Assembly: GCF_024170465.1 (NCBI RefSeq)
Contig: NZ_JALJYF010000002.1
Coordinates: 1,108,501-1,172,500 of the forward strand
DNA length: 64,000 bases
Source: Natronospira proteinivora
GTDB taxonomy: Bacteria > Pseudomonadota > Gammaproteobacteria > Natronospirales > Natronospiraceae
Direction of reading: 5' to 3'
How positions within the stretch are numbered: the first letter of the stretch is position 1; each line of letters begins with the position of its first letter. Position numbers and translations under genes: made by a program. Below the pieces are notes generated by a model. It did not search any database. It saw only the letters and a program-made list of their open reading frames with translations, and was not told the origin of the DNA. This document shows, piece after piece, positions 32,814 through 42,524 of the stretch.

Positions 32814-32852
32814 CCAAAAAAATGCCCTCACCGGCAGGGCCGGGGAGGGCAT
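32814..32852 (-). terminator. rpoD: Terminator of the rpsU-dnaG-rpoD operon
   Basis: On the minus strand AATGCCCTC, CCCGGC, a short loop, GCCGG, GAGGGCATT, then a run of eight T residues. It lies about 30 bases after the rpoD stop codon. Confidence 0.88.
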
Positions 32853-32879
32853 TGAGTCAGGCCACATTGGGCCGGGATC

Positions 32880-34667
<1,788 letters not shown>

Positions 34668-34831
34668 AGTCCGGTACTGTTTGAGTTCGTGGACGGAGTC
34701 TCACTGAGCGCTTTTCGCGGACAGTGAAACAGACCAGTATATCGGTGGATGCCGAATCTTTCCAGTTTCAGCAGGCTTCCTGCTTTGTTCCCGACAGGGG
34801 TTCAGGCAGCTAGCGAGTCCGCAAGTTCCCG

Positions 34832-36634
34832 CTATCCCTCCTGTTTTTCCAGTTTTAGTCGTGCTTGGTGTAATTCCCGCATTTCCTGCTTCTCGGCCTG
34901 GTTCAGCTCGGTTTCGGCTGCCTTGCGGTTCAATGCGTCCAAACGGGCCTCAATGGCATGGGGGCCGGTCAATCGCTGGATGATTTCCGCCAGATGCCGA
35001 CCCAGGGTTTCCTGGTCCCCGGGAATCTCACTGCCCGCCAGGCGTTCCAAGTGGGGGTGTTCCGGTTGATCTCGCCATCGTTCCAGTAGCGTGGCCGTGG
35101 TGATGTCCGGTTCATTCTGGCCGGCTTCCAGCAAGGCCGCCAATGTCTCCGCCCCCTTGACGTCCAGGGCCGCCACCTCGCCGGTCTGGGGGATATGCGC
35201 GGCCAGCCGGGGGTGCTGCAACACCAGGGCAATGGCCTCTCGAACCGGTGTCATCCGGGGTTTGGGCGACGGCGCCCGGGTCCGCCTTGGCCCCTTGGGC
35301 TTGGGTGCCGCTTCGGCCTGGCTGGTGCCGCGCGCGGTCCCGGCTTGGGGGGCCGGTTTGCTTGTCTCCAGCATGGCGGTCCAGCGGACCGGATCCAGGC
35401 CGGCGGCATCGGCCAGTTCATCCGAGAGCAGGGTTCGATAGACACCGTCTTCCACCTTGCTCAGCAGTGGCCGAGCCCGGGCCACCAGGCCCGCTCGCCC
35501 CTCGGCACTGCCCAGATCCAGCCCCTCGCTCAGGCCCTGGCGCAGAAAGCGTGACAGGGTCATGGCCGATTCCACTCGGCGGGTAAAGGCCTCCGCGCCT
35601 TCCTGGCGCACCATGGTATCCGGGTCTTCCCCCTCGGGCAGGAAGAGAAAACGCATTTCCCGTCCCGATCGCAGGGTGGGCAGGGCGTTTTCCAGGGCCC
35701 GCCAGGCTGCCCGCCGACCGGCATCGTCCCCGTCGAAGCAGCAGACCACCTCGCGGGTCACACGAAAGGCCTTGTTCAGGTGATCCGGGGTGGCGGCGGT
35801 GCCCAGGGTGGCGGTGGCCCATCGAATCCCCGCCTCGGCCAGGGCGATGACATCCATATAGCCTTCCACCACCAGCAGGCGCGGAATGTGACGCAGGGCG
35901 GTGCGGGCCTCGTAGAGCCCGTATAGCTCATGGCCCTTGTGGAACAGCGGGTGTTCCGGGCTGTTGAGGTATTTGGGCTTGCCATTACCGATGATCCGTC
36001 CGCCGAAGGCGATGGTGCGACCGCGGTTATCCCGGATGGGAAACATGATCCGGCCGCGAAAGCGGTCGTAAATCCGGCCCTTGTCACTCTTGATGAACAT
36101 GCCCGTTTTGAGCAGGGCATCCCGCTGGCCCTGATCCCGGGCGCTGTCCATCAGACCGCTCCACTGATCGGGCGCAAAGCCCAGGCCGAAGTCCGCCGCG
36201 GTTTTGCCCGAAAGCCCCCGCCCCTTGAGGTATTGCTTGGCGCTGTCGGATTGACGCAATTGGGTCTGAAAATAGCGGTCCGCATGGTCCAAGGCATCGC
36301 GCAGGGCACCATCCGGATCGGGGCGGTGGCTGGGCCCGTCATCGGGAACCTCCAAGCCGCTCCGGTCCGCTAATTCTTTCACCGCCTCTCGAAAATCCTG
36401 GTGTTCGAACTCCATCAAGAAGCTGATGGCGGTGCCGTGGGCGCCGCAACCGAAGCAGTGGTAGAACTGCTTCTCGGGGGAGACATAGAAGGAGGGGGTC
36501 TTTTCGCTGTGAAAGGGGCAGCAGGCGGCAAATTCGCGCCCCTTTTTTTTGAGCGGCACACGGCTGTCGATCAGATCGACAATGTCCACCCGGTCCAGAA
36601 GGTCATCAATGAATTGCTGGGGAATCCTCGCCAT
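34832..36634 (-). CDS. dnaG: DNA primase
   Basis: A 600-residue primase that makes RNA primers at the replication fork. Seen: N-terminal zinc ribbon (CCPFHSEKTPSF then FHCFGCGAHG-like YHCFGCGAHG), the RNA polymerase core with GRIMFPI, the Toprim segment VVEGYMDVIALAEAG and CFDGDDAGRRAA with its acidic metal ligands, and a C-terminal helical domain for binding DnaB. A Pro/Ala-rich linker (about residues 425-460) joins core and helicase-binding domain. Classic neighbour of rpsU and rpoD. Confidence 0.96.
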   Translation of the reverse strand: MARIPQQFIDDLLDRVDIVDLIDSRVPLKKKGREFAACCPFHSEKTPSFYVSPEKQFYHCFGCGAHGTAISFLMEFEHQDFREAVKELADRSGLEVPDDGPSHRPDPDGALRDALDHADRYFQTQLRQSDSAKQYLKGRGLSGKTAADFGLGFAPDQWSGLMDSARDQGQRDALLKTGMFIKSDKGRIYDRFRGRIMFPIRDNRGRTIAFGGRIIGNGKPKYLNSPEHPLFHKGHELYGLYEARTALRHIPRLLVVEGYMDVIALAEAGIRWATATLGTAATPDHLNKAFRVTREVVCCFDGDDAGRRAAWRALENALPTLRSGREMRFLFLPEGEDPDTMVRQEGAEAFTRRVESAMTLSRFLRQGLSEGLDLGSAEGRAGLVARARPLLSKVEDGVYRTLLSDELADAAGLDPVRWTAMLETSKPAPQAGTARGTSQAEAAPKPKGPRRTRAPSPKPRMTPVREAIALVLQHPRLAAHIPQTGEVAALDVKGAETLAALLEAGQNEPDITTATLLERWRDQPEHPHLERLAGSEIPGDQETLGRHLAEIIQRLTGPHAIEARLDALNRKAAETELNQAEKQEMRELHQARLKLEKQEG

Positions 36635-36785
36635 CTGCCCTTGTTACCTTTTGCATGCGGCGGGTCCTTAGACAGGCCCAATGGCCAGGCCACCGCTACC
36701 AGACAGACAGGATAGTCGAAATTTTCCGGTGGGGGAGAGCAGTCGGGGCGGATGCCATCCGCCGGGCCCGGCAAGGCGGAGACGC

Positions 36786-37229
36786 TTAAGCCAGGCGGGC
36801 CTTCACCTGCTGGCTGACCGCACCCATGTCGGCACGGCCCTGAATCTTGGGCTTGAGCAGGCCCATGACCTTGCCCATGTCCTTCATGGACTCGGCGCCG
36901 GATTCGCTGATGGCCTGATCCACCAGCTTGCCCAGCTCGGCCTCGCCGAGCTGCTCGGGAAGGTAGTCTTCCAGCACCGTGATTTCAGCGGCTTCCTGGT
37001 CGGCCAGGTCGTCACGGCCCCCTTCCCGGTACTGCTTTACCGAATCCCGCCGCTGCTTGACCATCTTTTCCACCACGGCCGTGACACCGGTTTCATCCAG
37101 GTCCACGCGCTCATCCACTTCCTTCTGCTTGATGGCAGCGGAGAGCATGCGCAACAGAGTCAACCGCTCACGGTCCTTGTTCCGCATGGCGGTCTTGATG
37201 TCATCCTGGATGCGCTCGCGAAGACTCAT
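36786..37229 (-). CDS. YqeY/GatB-like domain protein
   Basis: A 147-residue protein of the YqeY family, related to the tail domain of GatB. Seen: IQDDIKTAMRNKDRERLTLLRML at the N-terminus, EIKQKEVDER-like helix, EDYLPEQLGEAEL and the C-terminal KDMGKVMGLLKPKIQGRADM, all family marks. It may act in tRNA-linked amidation or tRNA binding, but no function is firmly known. It sits between rpsU and dnaG, 59 bases from rpsU, and belongs to that operon, an order common in gammaproteobacteria outside the enterics. Confidence 0.9.
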   Translation of the reverse strand: MSLRERIQDDIKTAMRNKDRERLTLLRMLSAAIKQKEVDERVDLDETGVTAVVEKMVKQRRDSVKQYREGGRDDLADQEAAEITVLEDYLPEQLGEAELGKLVDQAISESGAESMKDMGKVMGLLKPKIQGRADMGAVSQQVKARLA

Positions 37230-37288
37230 GATGTCCGGGCCGTGTGATTGCAGGGTCTGGGCAGCAGGCCGGCCGTCAGGCCGCGTCT

Positions 37289-37504
37289 TTAGTAAGGACG
37301 CTGACGGCGTGTCTTTTCGCGGGACAGCTTTTTCATATGCCGTTTCACCGCTGCCGCCCGCTTGCGCTTGCGTTCCTGGGTCGGCTTTTCATAGTGCTCG
37401 CGACGACGCACTTCAGTCAGCACACCGGCCTTTTCACAGGAGCGCTTGAAGCGGCGCAGGGCCACCTCAAAGGGTTCGTTCTCTTTAACGCGTACGCTGG
37501 GCAT
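37289..37504 (-). CDS. rpsU: 30S ribosomal protein S21
   Basis: A 71-residue, very basic ribosomal protein, the usual length. It reads [20 protein letters not shown] at the start and ends in a Lys/Arg-rich tail. It helps 16S rRNA pair with messenger leaders. The ATG at 37504 follows AGGTGA; the longer frame to 37564 has no support. First gene of the macromolecular synthesis operon; diverges from tsaD. Confidence 0.97.
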   Translation of the reverse strand: MPSVRVKENEPFEVALRRFKRSCEKAGVLTEVRRREHYEKPTQERKRKRAAAVKRHMKKLSREKTRRQRPY

Positions 37505-37622
37505 GTAAACTCTCACCTCTGATTCGAAGTTTCCTGGCTCGCCGTTGATTTGCCCACAGGGCAAAATCCGGACGCCGCCGGGGAAAGGCGCGCAATTTTA
37601 TAACCATTGGCGAGGCATTGCA

Positions 37623-38642
37623 ATGCGGGTGTTGGGAATAGAAACCTCCTGCGACGAAACCGGGGTCGCCGTGTATGACAGTGAGCAGGGCCTGATGGCC
37701 CATGCCCTCCACAGTCAGGTGGATGCCCATGCTGTCTATGGGGGAGTGGTGCCGGAAATCGCTTCCCGGGATCACATCCGCAAGCTCTCTCCCCTGGTGG
37801 ATCAGGCCCTGGCCGAGTCCGGCAGTGCTGCGGGCCAGATTGATGGGGTGGCCTATACGGCCGGGCCCGGCCTGATGGGAGCGCTGCTGGTTGGCGCCAG
37901 TTTCGGCCGCTCCCTGGCCTGGGCCTGGGATGTGCCGGCGGTGGGGGTGCATCACATGGAGGGCCATTTGTTGGCGCCTCTGCTGGAATCCCCGGCGCCG
38001 GATTTTCCCTTTCTGGCCTTGTTGGTCTCCGGCGGGCATTCCATGCTGGTGGCGGTGCACGGCCTGGGTCGCTATCAGACCCTGGGGCAATCTATTGATG
38101 ATGCCGCGGGGGAAGCCTTCGACAAGACCGCCAAGCTGCTGGGCTTGCCCTATCCCGGCGGGCCGGCCCTGGCGAAACTGGCCGAGGATGGAGATCCGGG
38201 GCATTTCAATTTCCCCCGCCCCCTGACCCGCCGGCCCGGCCTGGATTTTAGTTTCAGCGGTCTCAAGACGGCCGTGGCCTACGCCCTGCGGGACAGTGAG
38301 GAACGACCCGGCCTGAAGGCCGACATGGCCCGGGATTTCGAGGATGCCGTGGTGGAGACCTTGACCCTGAAGTGTCGCCGGGCCCTCAAGCAGACGGGAC
38401 TGGACCGTCTGGTGGTGGCTGGCGGTGTGGGGGCCAATCAGCGCCTGCGAGATCGACTGGGCGAAATGGCTCGGGAGCAGTCGGTGGATTTGCACTTTCC
38501 CCGGCTGGAGTTCTGCACCGATAATGGCGCCATGATTGCCTTTGCCGGCTATTGCCGATTACAGGGTGGTGAGTCGCTGACCCCGGAAATTTCGGCCCGG
38601 GCCCGCTGGCCCCTGGATGAATTGCTGCCACCGGCCGCCTGA
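37623..38642 (+). CDS. tsaD: tRNA threonylcarbamoyladenosine transferase subunit
   Basis: A 339-residue ASKHA-fold protein that, with TsaB and TsaE, transfers threonylcarbamoyl to A37 of ANN-decoding tRNAs. Seen: [13 protein letters not shown] at the N-terminus, the iron-binding HHMEGH at about residues 110-115, [19 protein letters not shown], the YPGGPAL segment, and a C-terminal [12 protein letters not shown] with a terminal [10 protein letters not shown] holding the last metal ligand. The ATG at 37623 begins MRVLGIETS as in homologues; the longer frame is spurious. First of a tsaD-folB-folK group. Confidence 0.97.
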   Translation: MRVLGIETSCDETGVAVYDSEQGLMAHALHSQVDAHAVYGGVVPEIASRDHIRKLSPLVDQALAESGSAAGQIDGVAYTAGPGLMGALLVGASFGRSLAWAWDVPAVGVHHMEGHLLAPLLESPAPDFPFLALLVSGGHSMLVAVHGLGRYQTLGQSIDDAAGEAFDKTAKLLGLPYPGGPALAKLAEDGDPGHFNFPRPLTRRPGLDFSFSGLKTAVAYALRDSEERPGLKADMARDFEDAVVETLTLKCRRALKQTGLDRLVVAGGVGANQRLRDRLGEMAREQSVDLHFPRLEFCTDNGAMIAFAGYCRLQGGESLTPEISARARWPLDELLPPAA

Positions 38643-38659
38643 ACAGTTGAGGAGTTTCA

Positions 38660-39046
38660 ATGGATACCGTTTATATTCGCGGCCTCAAGGCCCGAACCGT
38701 GGTGGGCATTTTTGAATGGGAACGGCGTCTCCCCCAGGATGTGATTCTCGATATCGAGATGTCGGCGGACGTGCGCACTGCCGCAGCCAGTGATGCCATT
38801 GCCGATGCCCTGAATTACAAGGAAGTCTGCAAGGCCGTCAAGGCGCATGTGGAAGCCAGTGAGTACCAGCTGGTGGAGACCCTGGCCGAATCCATTACCC
38901 GTCTCATCGTGCTGGAGTTCGATGTGCCCCGGGTATCGCTGGTCCTCAACAAGAAGGGCGCGTTGACTGATGCGGCCGATGTGGGCATACGCATTGAGCG
39001 TGGTCGCGAGGATTATGCGGATGTGAGCCAGGCGGAGGCGAGCTGA
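38660..39046 (+). CDS. folB: Dihydroneopterin aldolase
   Basis: A 128-residue folate enzyme that converts dihydroneopterin to 6-hydroxymethyl-dihydropterin. Seen: DTVYIRGLKARTVVGIFEWE with the pterin-site Glu, ALNYKEVCKAV with the active Tyr, VETLAESI and a late NKKGAL carrying the catalytic Lys. GAGGAG lies before the ATG. Its stop overlaps the folK start (TGATG), so the two successive pathway enzymes are co-translated. Confidence 0.95.
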   Translation: MDTVYIRGLKARTVVGIFEWERRLPQDVILDIEMSADVRTAAASDAIADALNYKEVCKAVKAHVEASEYQLVETLAESITRLIVLEFDVPRVSLVLNKKGALTDAADVGIRIERGREDYADVSQAEAS

Positions 39047-39564
39047 TGGCGGAGGTATTGGTTGGTGTGGGCAGCAATATCGAGCCGCAACGGCATGTGG
39101 CTTCGGCGCTGGGGGCCCTGGCTGATCAATTCGGTCCGGTTCAGGCCTCTCCGGCCTATCAATCCCGTGCGGTGGGGTTTGACGGGGATGATTTCATTAA
39201 TCTGGTGGTGCGTTTCGATTCCAGCTTGTCCCCCTTGGCGCTGTCCCAGGCTTTGCATCAGATCGAGCAGGATTGTGGTCGTCAACGGGGTAGCGAACGC
39301 TTTGCCCCACGGGTGATCGATCTGGATATCCTGATGGTGGGGGATTATGTCAGTGATCCCGGTGAGCAACCGGAGCTGCCCCGGGGGGAGATTCTGCACT
39401 ACGCTTTTGTATTAAGACCGTTGGCCGAGCTGGCCCCGGATAGGGTGCACCCGGTGGCGAATTGCCGCTGCGACGCTTTGTGGGCGGAGCTTCGGGCCAT
39501 CATCGACAAGGGGGATCTTCGTCCCATCAGCTTGGCGTTGCCCGATGGAGTTGAAAGCCTGTGA
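39046..39564 (+). CDS. folK: 2-amino-4-hydroxy-6-hydroxymethyldihydropteridine pyrophosphokinase
   Basis: A 172-residue HPPK, the enzyme after FolB in folate synthesis. Seen: VGVGSNIEPQRHV at the start, SPAYQSRAVGF, FINLVVRFDS, and RFAPRVIDLDILM, which holds the two Asp that bind magnesium. ATGA-type coupling with folB upstream and a GTGA overlap with the S41 peptidase downstream. Confidence 0.95.
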   Translation: MAEVLVGVGSNIEPQRHVASALGALADQFGPVQASPAYQSRAVGFDGDDFINLVVRFDSSLSPLALSQALHQIEQDCGRQRGSERFAPRVIDLDILMVGDYVSDPGEQPELPRGEILHYAFVLRPLAELAPDRVHPVANCRCDALWAELRAIIDKGDLRPISLALPDGVESL

Positions 39565-40955
39565 CTTTTGAGTCCTCCAATCCTTGTTGCAAGGCCTGCC
39601 CCTTCAGGGGGGTGTCAATAGTGGGGCTTTTGTTGCTTGCGGGCTTGCTGCTGTCGGCTTGCCTGGACGATCTGGGAGATGAGTTCAATGACCGCCAATC
39701 CCGGGCCTTTGAGCGGGCCCAAGACGCTTTTACTTGTTCTACCCGGGGGCAGAATCGACAGGTTCAGCAGGTGATGGCGGATTGGTATTTGTATGTGGAG
39801 CAGATGCCAAGCGTTGATCCGGATCACCTTGGATCGCCCCAGGCGGTGCTTGATGCTCTCCAGGTTAATCCGCCGGATCGTTTTTCATTCCTGGCGGACC
39901 GGGAAAGCCGGGAGCGATTCACCGAAGCGGGCGAACAGGTGGGGATCGGTGTTCAGTCGATTTTAGTGGCTGAGCCGGACGATTACCGCGTGGTGGACGT
40001 TTTTAAAGGCAGCCCTGCTGCTGAGGCGGGCATGGCACGCGGCGATCGCCTGTTGGAGATCAACGGGCAAAGCGTGGCGTCCTGGTTTAATCAGGGGCGA
40101 TTGGGAGCGGCATTCGGTCCCGAGGAAGAGGGATTACTGGTTGAGCTGACGGTGGAGCGGCCGGATGGCTCGGTCTATGAGCTGGCCTTGGAGAAAGCCC
40201 TCTTTGAGGTGGATCCGGCACCGGAGCCGGTGCTGCTGGAACTGGACGATGGCCAGACCGCGGCATACATGCTGTTTCGCAATTTCATTCTCCCCGCAGA
40301 GGATCGCTTCGAAGCCATCTTCTCGGACTTGCGGGACGCCGAGGTGGATGAGCTGATCCTGGATATGCGCTACAACGGGGGCGGTCGCCTGTCCGTGGCC
40401 GAAAACCTGGCCAGTCGAATTGCCGGTGATGAATGGGCGGGGGAGACCTTTGTCAGCTTGCGACACAATGAAGCTCGCAGTGATCAAGATTTCACCCGTA
40501 CCCTGGAATCCGGCCTGACTTCCCTGGATCTGGAGCGCCTGGTGGTGATTGCCACGGGACGAACCGCCTCGGCCAGCGAATTGATCATCAATGGTTTGCG
40601 GCCTTTTATTGATGTGGATGTTATTGGTGACCGGACCTTTGGCAAGCCGGTGGGGTCCTACGGGTTCGGTGTTTGTGACCTGCTGCTTTTTCCCACGGCC
40701 TTTTCCATGCTCAATGCCCAGGAGGAAGGGGCGTATTTTGATGGTCTGGATACCACCTGTGCGGCATCCGACGGGATTGAACAGCCCCTGGGTTCGCCTG
40801 AGGAAGCCTCACTGGCCCAAGCCTTGCATTTTGTCCAGACCGGGCAGTGTGAAATGGAAACCCAGTACATGGCCCGGCAGCGTTTTAGCGAAAGCCATCG
40901 ACCGCAAATTCAAGGACCGGAAGGCTGGGACCCGGCGACCATGGGCATCCGCTAG
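39561..40955 (+). CDS. S41-family (C-terminal processing-like) peptidase lipoprotein
   Basis: A 464-residue exported serine peptidase. Seen: a lipoprotein signal ending LLLSAC, a PDZ domain at about residues 120-200 (VFKGSPAAEAGMARGDRLL), and the S41 catalytic core with DMRYNGGGRL, the Ser in TASASELIING and the Lys in DRTFGKPVGSYG. It lies in the outer-membrane or periplasmic space. The frame opens at a GTG overlapping the folK stop; later GTGs at 39612 or 39621 are possible and would give a shorter leader. Target unknown. Confidence 0.8.
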   Translation: MTFESSNPCCKACPFRGVSIVGLLLLAGLLLSACLDDLGDEFNDRQSRAFERAQDAFTCSTRGQNRQVQQVMADWYLYVEQMPSVDPDHLGSPQAVLDALQVNPPDRFSFLADRESRERFTEAGEQVGIGVQSILVAEPDDYRVVDVFKGSPAAEAGMARGDRLLEINGQSVASWFNQGRLGAAFGPEEEGLLVELTVERPDGSVYELALEKALFEVDPAPEPVLLELDDGQTAAYMLFRNFILPAEDRFEAIFSDLRDAEVDELILDMRYNGGGRLSVAENLASRIAGDEWAGETFVSLRHNEARSDQDFTRTLESGLTSLDLERLVVIATGRTASASELIINGLRPFIDVDVIGDRTFGKPVGSYGFGVCDLLLFPTAFSMLNAQEEGAYFDGLDTTCAASDGIEQPLGSPEEASLAQALHFVQTGQCEMETQYMARQRFSESHRPQIQGPEGWDPATMGIR

Positions 40956-41013
40956 GTCAGTATGGCCCGCGGCGAATTCGGCCCTGCTCCATATCAAATC
41001 ATGAGGTTGTTTC

Positions 41014-42312
41014 ATGCGGCAGACCCTGCTCTCCTTGGCGGCGCTGCTTTTCTCCACCCTGCTGCTTCTGCTGGGTAGTGGCCTGCTGGGCACATTGCTC
41101 AGTCTCAAGATGGGCATGGCCGGTTTTGCCGATCCGGTGATCGGCCTGATCATGGGGGGCTTTTATGCTGGCATGATGCTGGGCGGGATCGTCTGTTACC
41201 GCATCGTGCATCAGGTGGGGCATATCCGGGCCTTTGCCGCCTTTGCCGCGATCAGCTGCGCGGTCATCATGATCCACGGTCTCTTTCTGGACCCCTGGGT
41301 CTGGTTTGTTCTGCGGGTGCTTAATGGCATCAGCATGATGGGCATGTTCATTGTGATTGAAAGTTGGCTCAATGAGCGGGCCGATCCAGGGATTCGCGGC
41401 CGGGTGTTTTCCTTTTACATGGTCATCAGTTTCCTGGGCCTGGGCTTGGGGCAGTTCCTGCTGAACCTGGCCGATGTGGAGGGTCTGGAGCTGTATTTCG
41501 TGGCCGGATTGCTCTTTGCCCTCTGCCTGGTGCCCATTGCCCTCAGCCGCACGGTGCATCCCCAGAGCCCGCACGGTGTGCGTACCCGCTTGCGGCACCT
41601 CATCCGACTGGCGCCTTTCGGTGTTTCCGGTTGTTTTGTGGCCGGCATGATTTTCGGGGCCTTTTATGCCTTGGGGGCGGTGTATGCCACCAATATCGGA
41701 TTGTCTACGGCCGGGGTGTCTCTGCTGATGGGGGTGGCGGTGTTGTCCGGTCTGGTCCTGCAATGGCCGGTGGGACATGTCTCGGATTTCTATGACCGTT
41801 TGAATGTGCTCACCATTCTGGTGGCGGTGGTGGGTGTGGTAGCCCTGGCTCTGGCCTTGCTGGGGGAGACGGGCATGTTGCCGCTGCTGATCCTGGCAGG
41901 ATTGTTCGGGGGCGTGGGGGCGACGGTGTATCCGGTGGCTGTGGCCCATGTCACCGACTATGTCAGTCAGCAACAGTTGGTTTCCACCAGCGCCACCTTG
42001 ATCAAGACCTATGGCGTGGGAGCGACGCTGGGGCCGCTGGGCGCGGCGGTGTTGATGGCCTTGCTGGGGCCGGAGGGCCTGTTCCTGTTTATTGCCCTGG
42101 TGTGCGCCATTGCCGCCACGGTCACAGGCTTGCGCCGGCGTCCGGCCACGGTGGCGGTGGAGGATCAGGACCCCTTTGTGGCCATGCCCCGAACCGGTTC
42201 CACCCTGATCTCGGAAATGGACCCGCGTACCGAATCGGATGAGGAAGACCCTCTGGAGGAGACGGAACAGGCCGGCGCGCCGGAGACCCAGCCCTCCGAA
42301 TCCAGGCGCTGA
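41014..42312 (+). CDS. MFS transporter (YcaD-like)
   Basis: A 432-residue inner-membrane transporter with 12 predicted membrane segments and a soluble acidic tail (about residues 380-432). Seen: RVLNGISMMGMFIVIESWLNERA between helices 4 and 5, the mark of the YcaD-type subfamily, and PVGHVSDFYDRL in the centre, the MFS motif-A position. Substrate unknown. Monocistronic; it converges on the fadE unit and shares the 212-base gap with the DUF4286 relic. Confidence 0.82.
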   Translation: MRQTLLSLAALLFSTLLLLLGSGLLGTLLSLKMGMAGFADPVIGLIMGGFYAGMMLGGIVCYRIVHQVGHIRAFAAFAAISCAVIMIHGLFLDPWVWFVLRVLNGISMMGMFIVIESWLNERADPGIRGRVFSFYMVISFLGLGLGQFLLNLADVEGLELYFVAGLLFALCLVPIALSRTVHPQSPHGVRTRLRHLIRLAPFGVSGCFVAGMIFGAFYALGAVYATNIGLSTAGVSLLMGVAVLSGLVLQWPVGHVSDFYDRLNVLTILVAVVGVVALALALLGETGMLPLLILAGLFGGVGATVYPVAVAHVTDYVSQQQLVSTSATLIKTYGVGATLGPLGAAVLMALLGPEGLFLFIALVCAIAATVTGLRRRPATVAVEDQDPFVAMPRTGSTLISEMDPRTESDEEDPLEETEQAGAPETQPSESRR

Positions 42313-42314
42313 AT

Positions 42315-42524
42315 CAACTGGAGGTGGACGCGAGGGTTTGTTCCACTGTGAGTATCCGGCGTCAGGCCCGCATCTGCGGGCCAAAACGTTTTGGGCCATC
42401 CGCCCGCAAGGTAGCTGCCGGTCCCGCCAGGTAATCGGACAGGGCCTGGCGGTTTTCTACCTGATAGCTCACTATCTGCAGGATCCAGCCATCCTCGGTT
42501 TTTTCTTCATCCTTTAGCTCACCA
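42315..42524 (-). pseudogene. Remnant of a DUF4286-type gene downstream of fadE
   Basis: On the minus strand after the fadE stop, the frame encodes DGWILQIVSYQVENRQALSD, YLAGPAATLRADGPKRFG, then a TGA at 42362-42364, and continues in frame as RRILTVEQTL. This follows the DUF4286 pattern as I recall it (YRL..RAALDAYL..HA..LRADG..RFG..F.ASRRIL), so the in-frame stop falls inside the conserved core, and the first half of the family is missing. No good start codon or ribosome site is seen. Best read as a decayed gene fragment. The GC-rich hairpin at 42365-42382 lies within it and has no T-run. Confidence 0.5.

Noticed and set aside
42365..42382. GC-rich hairpin between the MFS gene and fadE as a terminator
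   Set aside because: The 7-bp stem is perfect, but neither strand has a T-run after it, and it lies inside the DUF4286 relic.
40999..42399. 466-codon frame antisense to the MFS transporter
   Set aside because: Product is dominated by Gln, His and Gly repeats, typical of the complement of a hydrophobic membrane protein gene.
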